Source: Myxococcales bacterium (GTDB lineage: Bacteria > Myxococcota_A > Polyangia > Polyangiales > Polyangiaceae). From it: a stretch of DNA of 37,139 nucleotides. Position numbers and translations under genes: made by a program. The notes beneath the pieces are model-generated. The model ran no database searches. It was not told the origin of the DNA and worked only from the letters and a program-made list of their open reading frames with translations. The stretch spans positions 1-37,139 of the forward strand of contig PMCK01000251.1 in the NCBI GenBank assembly GCA_003154095.1, given 5' to 3'. Numbering within the stretch: the first letter of the stretch is position 1; each line of letters starts with the position of its first letter. Below are positions 27,771 to 34,725 of this stretch, piece after piece.

Positions 27771-28341
27771 GATGGCTCCGAGCTCGCGCAACGGCCCGTT
27801 CCATGAATCGGCGAGCGCCGTGAAGGCGAGAATGGACGGTTCCCACCGGGACTCTCATGAGCTCAGCAATGGCTTCGGCATTTAAACCCTCTAGCTCGAA
27901 CAGTAGGAAGGTGGCGCGCTTCTCCAGGCTCATGCCATCTAAGATGCGCTCAAACCGAACTCGCTCTTGCGTCTGGACCAGTGCTTCCTCAGGGCCGTTA
28001 CCAGTTGCTTCGACTTCTATTGAGACTCCGTAGCGCTCGCGCCGGAAGTACGCCCGACGGCGTTGACGTTTTGCAATGCGCAGGCAAATTCCAAAGAGCC
28101 AGGTAGTGAGCTTGCAGCAGCTCGGCTCATAACTATCGATTCGCCGGTGCACCACGAGGAGTACGTCCTGCAGCGCGTCGTCGAGATCGGCATCTCGCAC
28201 ACCAAGACGTTGCAGTGTGTACCAAATGAATTCACCGTGACGGACGTACACATCCCGCACGCAGAGCGCGGACAACGCCGTCTCACAGTTGGTCAGAGCT
28301 AGACTCGATGCCGGCACGTCGACCATGAATGCCCCTTCCAT
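27763..28341 (-). CDS. ECF-type RNA polymerase sigma factor
   Basis: DADLDDALQDVLLVVHRRIDSYEPSCCKLTTWLFGICLRIAKRQRRRAYFRRER region 2; LEGLNAEAIAELMRVPVGTVHSRLHGARR region 4. Confidence 0.92.
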   Translation of the reverse strand: MEGAFMVDVPASSLALTNCETALSALCVRDVYVRHGEFIWYTLQRLGVRDADLDDALQDVLLVVHRRIDSYEPSCCKLTTWLFGICLRIAKRQRRRAYFRRERYGVSIEVEATGNGPEEALVQTQERVRFERILDGMSLEKRATFLLFELEGLNAEAIAELMRVPVGTVHSRLHGARRFMERAVARARSHHD

Positions 28342-28645
28342 CTAGCTATCTTCAACAAAAGTGAGGTTTTTCCGATTCGGCGAACGTCGGACCGAATGAG
28401 TATTCTCTATGGAGGCCCACCGAAGCAATACTACGGCGCCGCATGCGCTGTCAGCGCCTAACAAGGGGGACAGCTTGGTATGATTAGGGCAAAGGGCCTA
28501 TCGCAGTCGGGCCCCCGATCAAGCTCTGGCCGCCTCGCCACAGCTGCTCAAGGCAATCAGCCTCACGGCGCTGGGGACTTTGAATTAGGCCCAGGCGGGC
28601 ATTCAGGTTGCGCTTGCCTGTGGCCAGGTTGAAAACTCCGACGGC

Positions 28646-28716
28646 GCCGCAGCTGTAGCCGCATCAGGTGCCGTTGCCGCGGCAGGGCTGTGGCCGCATC
28701 AGGTGCCGGTGCCGCC
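28646..28716 (+). repeat. GNN-periodic (Ala-codon-like) repeat tract A
   Basis: GCCGCAGCTGTAGCCGCATCAGGTGCCGTTGCCGCGGCAGGGCTGTGGCCGCATCAGGTGCCGGTGCCGCC. Confidence 0.85.
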
Positions 28717-28812
28717 CCGTTCGGGCGAGGTCTCGAGACGCGCTGCCCTGCGCGCGCCGTCACGACAAGAGATAACTGCGTTCGGCTGAGTGCACGTGCT
28801 ATTGGGGATTGC

Positions 28813-29445
28813 GTGAGCAAGGACGTCGAACTCCAGTGTCGGTGCGGTCAAGTTCACGGATGGCTACGCGATGTTTCGCCGAGCAGAGTCAATCGACCCC
28901 TCTGTTACTGCGACGATTGCCAGGCGTTCCTGCACTACCTCGGGCGAGCAGACCTTCTCGACGAACACGGCGGTACGGACGTCGTTCAAGTTGCGCCGAG
29001 CTCCGTGACGTTCGATCACGGTGAGGAATGTATCGTTGCCGTGCGATTGACTTCCAAAGGAATGCACCGGTGGTACGCCACTTGTTGCAAAACGCCACTC
29101 GGAAACACGTTGACCCCCGCAGTGCCCTTCATTGGAATGCCGCTCGAAGTACTTCGAGGTGCACCCACGGCTTCGGATCGCGATCAAACATTCGGCAAGG
29201 TCCGCGCCGCAATCATGGGAAAATTCGCGGTTGGTGGCCCTCCTAAAGGTTCGACAGGCTTCCCCATTGGAATGATTGCGCACGTAGCCCGTCTTTTACT
29301 GGGCTGGAAGCTTGGAGGTCGAGCGTGGCCACATCCGTTCTTCCGCAAAGGGACCGCTGCTCCAATATACCCCGTGACGATCCTAGAAGCCGGCGAGCGG
29401 GAAGCGCTGCGCGCGAAATGCGGACCGAATCCAACGGAGAGATAG
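28813..29445 (+). CDS. DUF6151/GFA-like zinc-binding protein
   Basis: VELQCRCGQVHGWLRDVSPSRVNRPLCYCDDCQAFLHYLGRADLLDEHGGTDVVQVAPSSVTF...WYATCCKTPLGNT Cys motifs. GTG start inferred. Confidence 0.75.
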   Translation: MSKDVELQCRCGQVHGWLRDVSPSRVNRPLCYCDDCQAFLHYLGRADLLDEHGGTDVVQVAPSSVTFDHGEECIVAVRLTSKGMHRWYATCCKTPLGNTLTPAVPFIGMPLEVLRGAPTASDRDQTFGKVRAAIMGKFAVGGPPKGSTGFPIGMIAHVARLLLGWKLGGRAWPHPFFRKGTAAPIYPVTILEAGEREALRAKCGPNPTER

Positions 29446-29457
29446 CGCATGTCGCCA

Positions 29458-29565
29458 GCTGTAGCCGCATCAAGTGCCGCTGCCGCGGCAGGTGCTGAGG
29501 CTGTTGCAGGTGCTGTGGCTGCTGCCGCAGCCGCTGCCGCAGCCGCCGCTGCGACCGCCGTGGTT
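29458..29565 (+). repeat. GNN-periodic repeat tract B (contains the exact 65-bp repeat, 29464-29528)
   Basis: 33 of 36 consecutive triplets begin with G (GCT GTA GCC GCA TCA AGT GCC GCT ... GCC GTG GTT). Confidence 0.92.
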
Positions 29566-29756
29566 TACTGACTTCGACCACTTACCAGTTCACTTGGGCG
29601 CAATTAGGGCTAGACACGCCGAGCGCCATCACGGGTATCACATTCCAGTTCACCGATCCCTGCGGGTTCAATAACGGTTATTCAACTTCCCCCTGCACCC
29701 CAACGCCATTTGCCGTGGACGTAACCGTCGACGATCTGCAGTTCACGACTAACTAA
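29562..29756 (+). pseudogene. 3' remnant of a TGG-lipoprotein-type carbohydrate-binding domain gene
   Basis: Translated by eye: TSTTYQFTWAQLGLDTPSAITGITFQFTDPCGFNNGYSTSPCTPTPFAVDVTVDDLQFTTN*. No start codon or N-terminal part; begins right at the end of repeat B. Confidence 0.75.
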
Positions 29757-29791
29757 TTAGAGTCCGCATCGGGCGGCGGCCGAACCGGCTC

Positions 29792-29933
29792 GCCGCGGCT
29801 GTGGCTGCATCAGGTACCGTTGCCGTTGCCGTTGCCGCTGCAGGGGCTGTGGCTGCTGCTGATGCTGGTGCTGTTGCAAGCGCTGCCGCAGCTGCGGCTG
29901 CTGTGACCGCCACCGTCGCCGGTGCCGCCGTCC
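29792..29933 (+). repeat. GNN-periodic repeat tract C
   Basis: GCTGTGGCTGCATCAGGTACCGTTGCCGTTGCCGTTGCCGCTGCAGGGGCTGTGGCTGCTGCTGATGCTGGTGCTGTTGCAAGC..., ends at the RCC1 gene stop. Confidence 0.9.
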
Positions 29934-29934
29934 C

Positions 29935-30852
29935 TCAGAATCCGGTCACCGTGACGGGTACCGAGCTGTTCTTCGCGGTGCCGTCACCGAGTTGGCCGGA
30001 AGCGTTGTCGCCCCAGCACTGAATCGAGCCATTCGGTAGTAACGCGCATGTGTAGTCAAGGCCTGCAGCGACAGCCGTAGCATTGGTGATGCCCGACACC
30101 GTGACGGGCACCGAACTGTTCGTTGTAGAGCCGTCGCCAAGCTCGCCATAACCGTTCCAGCCCCAGCACTGTATCGTGCCATCCGTTAGAACTGCGCATG
30201 TGTGGTTAGCGCCAGTGGCAATGTTAGTGGCGCTTGAGATGCCCGACACCATGACTGGCACCGAACTACTTATTGTACTGCCGTTGCCGAGTTCGCCGTA
30301 ACCGTTGTACCCCCAGCACTGAACCGTGCCCCCTATCAGAATCGCGCACGTGTGTGCGTCCGCGGCAACAGCAGTGGCGCTCGTGATGCCTGAAACCAGG
30401 ACTGGCACCGAACTGTTGGTCCAGGTGTTATTGCCGAGTTGGCCGTAGCCGTCGTGCCCCCAGCACTGAACCGTGCCGTCCGTCAGAACCGCGCATGCAT
30501 CGTACGAGCCCGCGGCAACAGCGGTGGCGCTCGTGATGCCCAAGACCGTAACTGGCACGGAACTATCGGTAGTCGTGCCGTTGCCGAGTTGGCCGAACGT
30601 GTTCACGCCCCAGCAGCGAACCGTGCCGTCCGCCAGTCGTGCGCACGCGTCGTAAGGGCCTGCGGCGACAGCCTTTGCCACCAGTTTTGCACTCGCAGCA
30701 CCTCCGCTCGACTCGGTTCCGCCCGTGCCGTCGGTTGCTAGGGTTCCGCCAGCACTCGGGGCGCCACCCGATCCTGCGTTGCTTTCGGCGCTTGTGGCAC
30801 CGCCGCACCCGATGCCAGCCAGTAGCAAGAGAGCAGCACGAAATTCACGCAT
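29935..30852 (-). CDS. lipoprotein with RCC1-like repeats
   Basis: MREFRAALLLLAGIGCGG lipobox; tandem repeats AVAAGSYDACAVLTDGTVQCWGHDGYGQLGNNTWTNSSVPV, five tandem units of about 50 aa. Confidence 0.92.
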   Translation of the reverse strand: MREFRAALLLLAGIGCGGATSAESNAGSGGAPSAGGTLATDGTGGTESSGGAASAKLVAKAVAAGPYDACARLADGTVRCWGVNTFGQLGNGTTTDSSVPVTVLGITSATAVAAGSYDACAVLTDGTVQCWGHDGYGQLGNNTWTNSSVPVLVSGITSATAVAADAHTCAILIGGTVQCWGYNGYGELGNGSTISSSVPVMVSGISSATNIATGANHTCAVLTDGTIQCWGWNGYGELGDGSTTNSSVPVTVSGITNATAVAAGLDYTCALLPNGSIQCWGDNASGQLGDGTAKNSSVPVTVTGF

Positions 30853-30951
30853 AACGTTACCAGGTGCCTGGCTCCTCGATGAGCCGACAGCGGTGCCCTA
30901 AAACAAGTCCCACGGACATATGGACAAATAGGTTACCAGATTCGGCTTACC

Positions 30952-31073
30952 GCCGCTAATGCAGCCGCAGCAGTGGCCGCATCAGGTGCTGTGGCCGCTG
31001 CAGGGCTGCCGCATCAAGTGCCGCTGCCGCGGCAGGTGCTGAGGCTGTTGCAGGTGCTGTGGCTGCTGCCGCC
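30952..31073 (+). repeat. GNN-periodic repeat tract D (contains the exact 65-bp repeat, 31008-31072)
   Basis: GCCGCTAATGCAGCCGCAGCAGTGGCCGCATCAGGTGCTGTGGCCGCTGCAGGGCTGCCGCATCAAGTGCCGCTGCCGCGGCAGGTGCTGAGGCTGTTGCAGGTGCTGTGGCTGCTGCCGCC. Confidence 0.92.
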
Positions 31074-31114
31074 GTTCGAGGGTCTCGCTTGTCTTTGCTT
31101 CTTGCGAACTGTAG

Positions 31115-31285
31115 TGCTCGGACGCTTCTATTGGTGAAAGCTGGCGCTCGGCCGTCACGGCTTGCGCAGAACTCTATCGCACATTGCGTAACGAGTACCC
31201 TGAAGTTCAACGCCGCGCGAACGCGGAACACGTCTCCATGGAGTATCTCCGCTGTACCGCCGCACGCTACGGTTCCGCCCAATAA
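31115..31285 (+). pseudogene. 3' remnant of unknown gene (about 56 aa tail)
   Basis: Protein-like frame without ATG: CSDASIGESWRSAVTACAELYRTLRNEYPEVQRRANAEHVSMEYLRCTAARYGSAQ*, lying between repeats D and E. Confidence 0.5.
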
Positions 31286-31292
31286 TCAGCAT

Positions 31293-31338
31293 GCAGCCAC
31301 AGTTGCTGCTGCCGCCGCAGCGCCAGGTCCAGCAGGCA
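31293..31338 (+). repeat. GNN-periodic repeat tract E (short)
   Basis: GCAGCCACAGTTGCTGCTGCCGCCGCAGCGCCAGGTCCAGCAGGCA. Confidence 0.65.
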
Positions 31339-31656
31339 CGCACCCCCAAATGTTCACTAGGCCTACGCCGATTGTTCATTATGAGTAATTTCAAACCAAC
31401 ATGATTGCGTCGGTGCATCGTGGTTCGAAACCCATTGCCTGTAACCTACACGAAAGTGCGCTTCGCCGGGTGCATGCTGCATTGGATGGGTGTCGTCGAT
31501 TCGGTTGCGTGCATGGTAGGCAATCGAAATTGCTCTCTGCGCACTAGTTACGTGCTTGACCGTCGGGCAAGCACCTGACAGTGTGCCCCTCCCGACGGAC
31601 GGCTACACGGGTCGTTCCGATCTTGTCCGCGACACGCGCAATACAGAGGAGACACA

Positions 31657-31920
31657 ATGGCAACTGTTATCGGTTATCACAAAGTGAAAGACACCAAACA
31701 TTGGCTTGCCTCGCCGATGCGAGAGAAGTTCTTCGGACCTCTCGGAATCACGGGTATCCGGAAATTCGTTGACCCCCAGGACCCAAATCGTGTGGCGGTG
31801 CTCATGGACGTTCCTAATATGGATGCCCTCCAAGCCGCGATGAAGACCACTGGGGCGGCCGAGGCGATGGCTCATGACGGAGTGTTAGCCGACTCATTGG
31901 TTATCCTCGTCGAGGCGTAG
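31657..31920 (+). CDS. small conserved hypothetical protein (87 aa, alpha/beta, possibly dimeric alpha+beta barrel type)
   Basis: MATVIGYHKVKDTKHWLASPMREKFFGPLGITGIRKFVDPQDPNRVAVLMDVPNMDALQAAMKTTGAAEAMAHDGVLADSLVILVEA; AGAGGAGACACA upstream. Confidence 0.8.
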   Translation: MATVIGYHKVKDTKHWLASPMREKFFGPLGITGIRKFVDPQDPNRVAVLMDVPNMDALQAAMKTTGAAEAMAHDGVLADSLVILVEA

Positions 31921-32078
31921 TGCACAGTCAGGAGTCCATAGCACCGGAACACTGACGGGGTGGCTCCTCTCCCACAACAAGGGTAAATGAAACCACACAG
32001 CCCTACGCGGACATTGTCGCAAGCGACATTGTGTTGCTTCATTTAGCTGGCGACGTCGAATCCGCGGCGTTTCGATCT

Positions 32079-32147
32079 GCTGCCGCCGCTGCCGCAGGTG
32101 CTGCTGCCACCGCAGGTGCGGCCCCTGCCGCAGCAGCCTCAGCGCGC
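32079..32147 (+). repeat. GNN-periodic repeat tract F
   Basis: GCTGCCGCCGCTGCCGCAGGTGCTGCTGCCACCGCAGGTGCGGCCCCTGCCGCAGCAGCCTCAGCG. Confidence 0.8.
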
Positions 32148-32189
32148 AGTGGCGTCAATCCCCAATTGCCCTAACTATGGGCCCCAGTC

Positions 32190-32408
32190 TCAGCCCGTGT
32201 GCACTCGACTCGTGTACTCAGCGTACGCCTTGGCCAGCGATCGGTCCGTGATGAACGAAAAGGTTGCTGGCTGGATCGCCTGCGGGTGCTTGGCCCGGGG
32301 CGAGTTCAATGCTTTGAGCATGTTGTCCACGATTGAAAACACACCTCCGCGCTTGGCTCGGCCCTTCGCGTAAATTGCGGCGCCATGCGCTAGAGACAGG
32401 TTACGCAA
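32190..32408 (-). CDS. possible small hypothetical protein or gene remnant
   Basis: RNLSLAHGAAIYAKGRAKRGGVFSIVDNMLKALNSPRAKHPQAIQPATFSFITDRSLAKAYAEYTSRVHTG has protein-like composition; no family recognised. Confidence 0.3.
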   Translation of the reverse strand: MRNLSLAHGAAIYAKGRAKRGGVFSIVDNMLKALNSPRAKHPQAIQPATFSFITDRSLAKAYAEYTSRVHTG

Positions 32409-32511
32409 TCGTGAGCGCTGCGCTAGCGAACGGCGAAAGTCAAGTTCATGCAGTGGGGCGAATCATGCAGGCTTTTCCTTCTCAAAGGCACGAGTAGCGT
32501 TGCCAGCGTGC

Positions 32512-33102
32512 TCACTCGCGCTTTCGGCGCGGGGTATCTGACTCGCCACGGACAGAAGTAGTTGGCTCAGCGTCATCCAAGACTACACGCGTATGGCGCT
32601 CGATATTGGGCGGCACCACAGGAAGCCCGTCATCGAGATCCAGCTCGCGAGCATTCGAGCGAACGCGCTGTTTCATTTCGCGGCGCCCGTCGAGACTGCG
32701 AAGCTGCTCGAGATGGTACTGTTGATGTTGCCGACTCGGGAACAGAACCGCCCACAAATGTGACGCGAGCCCGATACCCCAGCCAAGTGCGGGAAAGACA
32801 GCCCAAGGGAAATGCGTTGTCAATACGTTGATGGTTACCAACAATGCGTTGACCATAACGTAAGGGATCAAATGTGCAACGAACCCCCGCCACTGATCGC
32901 GACGCAATTCCATCAGTTCAGTGCGCTCACTGCGTTCAGCAGCGATCTCGATAGCGGCGGTTTCGATTGCGTCTTCCGGAATTCCAATTTCGCGCGCCGC
33001 AGCCAAGAGATCCTCGTGAGCCAACTCCCCGTGGTCCTCTCGCTCGATGGCGCGCCCTAGGATTGCATCCACTTCCTGTCGACTGTATTTACGCTGGGCC
33101 AT
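32512..33102 (-). CDS. 2TM-domain-containing protein
   Basis: MAQRKYSRQEVDAILGRAIEREDHGELAHEDLLAAAREIGIPEDAIETAAIEI then two TM segments (FVAHLIPYVMVNALLVTINVLT; WAVFPALGWGIGLASHLWAVLF). Confidence 0.82.
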   Translation of the reverse strand: MAQRKYSRQEVDAILGRAIEREDHGELAHEDLLAAAREIGIPEDAIETAAIEIAAERSERTELMELRRDQWRGFVAHLIPYVMVNALLVTINVLTTHFPWAVFPALGWGIGLASHLWAVLFPSRQHQQYHLEQLRSLDGRREMKQRVRSNARELDLDDGLPVVPPNIERHTRVVLDDAEPTTSVRGESDTPRRKRE

Positions 33103-33320
33103 GGCAATGGGGTTTAGATTGGGGTGATCGTGAAACCGACAGCTGTTTGGGGCAAGTCGACATCTCGATCTACCGTGTTTCAGTGTAATCAGGGGCGCGC
33201 TTGACGTTTGGGTTGCCGGAGCCACAGGGCTCATTGTGCGTTGAGATGGCAACGCGTGGGCCCTGTCCGAACGTGGCACCAAGCGCTCGCTCACTACCGA
33301 AATTGACGGGGCCGCGGGGA

Positions 33321-33449
33321 GTCGCGGCAGGTGCTGAGGCTGCTGCAGGTGCAGATGCAGATGCCGAAGCCACTGCAGGCCCTGCCCCCGCCGCAGGTGC
33401 CGTTGCCGCGGCAGGTGCCGCCGCGGCCGCAGATGCAGCTGCTGATGCC
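33321..33449 (+). repeat. GNN-periodic repeat tract G
   Basis: GTCGCGGCAGGTGCTGAGGCTGCTGCAGGTGCAGATGCAGATGCCGAAGCCACTGCAGGC...GCCGCAGGTGCCGTTGCCGCGGCAGGTGCCGCCGCGGCCGCAGATGCAGCTGCTGATGCC. Confidence 0.9.
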
Positions 33450-33559
33450 ATGTTGCCTCCCTCTCGTCTATTTGTGTGGAACTTGGCGCACTTGCATTAC
33501 AGAATACCGCCGAACGAATTGCGCATCCAAGGAAGCGATGTTCGCAGTAGGGTCAATTT

Positions 33560-34552
33560 GTGAAAACACCGAGACCGTCACCACCGAAGTCGTCGCAATG
33601 GCAGCGCCGGTATGACCAGGTGCTTACTTCTGACGTCGTTGCAGGCAAAATGCCCGGACCTCGTCCTCCGCCTGAGTGGGCTCCTGCCCTGAGTCAGCTC
33701 ACGAAGGTATCTCGCTCACCGACACTGGCCCCGTCGTGGTGGACGCCAGGGACGGCATTCTTTGGCAGTATCGAGACTCGGGCCGATCCGAGCAGTTACT
33801 ACTGGGACGGCATGAAGCGTCTGGGTCGCAGGGACCATCCGCTGTTTTTCTTTCAATTCACTTTGGCAGGTTGGGGACAATTCGAGCTCTATGGTCAGCC
33901 GCCGCGGCAGATTTCTCCGGGCACTGGATTTTTCGCGATTTTACCTTCGAAACATCGCTACTACTTACCGGAGGATTCGCCGGGATGGACCTTTGGTTGG
34001 ATTGGCATCTATCACCCGTACTTGCTTACACGAGTCATCAAGCAAGTTGCAGCGACTGGTCCAATTATCGAGATGCCACCTGATTCAGCCCTGACTGCAA
34101 GTGCATTGCGCCTTGTGTGCGGCGCCATCAAGAAGGACTTTCGCGATCGATACGACGTGGAACTGGCACTGTTCGAGTTCCTTTTGGCCTACGAACGCCA
34201 AGCACACGAAGCCAGCGATAGTTCCGGTGAACGCAAGCGGCTGCTCGAAGAAGTCCGGGCGCGAATTGTTGCAAGCTTGCCCAATGCGCTCAGCGTCGAC
34301 TCGCTTGCCACCGAATACGGTATGAGTCGCAGCCACTTCAGCCACTTCTTTCGGGCACGCACGGGAATGACACCGGCACGGTTCGCGACCGAGGTGCGGA
34401 TTCATGAAGCGACGCGAATGCTGCTCAATAGTCACGCAGCACTAAAACAGGTCGCCGACGCGTGCGGGTTCGCTAACGCCAACCATTTCTGTAAGGTCTT
34501 TCGTCGGTTCCAACATCTCAGTCCGGCGTCATACCGAAATGCGGTTCGGTAG
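33560..34552 (+). CDS. AraC-family transcriptional regulator
   Basis: N-terminal cupin-like domain; C-terminal LSVDSLATEYGMSRSHFSHFFRARTGMTPARFATEVRIHEATRMLLNSHAALKQVADACGFANANHFCKVFRRFQHLSPASYR. GTG start, exact start uncertain. Confidence 0.93.
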   Translation: MKTPRPSPPKSSQWQRRYDQVLTSDVVAGKMPGPRPPPEWAPALSQLTKVSRSPTLAPSWWTPGTAFFGSIETRADPSSYYWDGMKRLGRRDHPLFFFQFTLAGWGQFELYGQPPRQISPGTGFFAILPSKHRYYLPEDSPGWTFGWIGIYHPYLLTRVIKQVAATGPIIEMPPDSALTASALRLVCGAIKKDFRDRYDVELALFEFLLAYERQAHEASDSSGERKRLLEEVRARIVASLPNALSVDSLATEYGMSRSHFSHFFRARTGMTPARFATEVRIHEATRMLLNSHAALKQVADACGFANANHFCKVFRRFQHLSPASYRNAVR

Positions 34553-34606
34553 GCGCCGCCGATGCCGCCGATGCAGCCGCTGGAGCAGCAACCGCCACAG
34601 CGCCGC
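34553..34606 (+). repeat. GNN-periodic repeat tract H (short, directly after AraC stop)
   Basis: GGCGCCGCCGATGCCGCCGATGCAGCCGCTGGAGCAGCAACCGCCACAGCGCCG. Confidence 0.65.
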
Positions 34607-34725
34607 GTGCGCTCGGTGAGCACGAGGGCCGGGTCGCTGCACACAATGCAGCGCGAATACTTCGAATTGTGGCCCTGGTCGGGAACCCTCGACTGCGGAC
34701 GGGTGTCAGCACACGATGTGTGAGC

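Noticed and set aside
28563-28820. Minus-strand ORF sharing QRHLMRLQL with the ORF at 29243-29581
   Set aside because: The shared peptide comes from translating the same GNN tract (A and B) in an arbitrary frame, not from homologous proteins.
30439-30741. ORFs antisense to the RCC1 repeat gene
   Set aside because: Mirror-frame by-product of tandem repeats; the minus-strand RCC1 protein explains the sequence.
33201-33563. 120-aa Ala-rich ORF ending at the AraC GTG start
   Set aside because: Largely composed of tract G and open on both strands; no evidence of a conserved protein at either end, so annotated only as repeat.
28646-34606. Classical integron with attC sites
   Set aside because: No tyrosine integrase was recognised in the window, and no conserved core sites (GTTRRRY/RYYYAAC) were evident in the tracts; the cassette-like layout is reported without that label.
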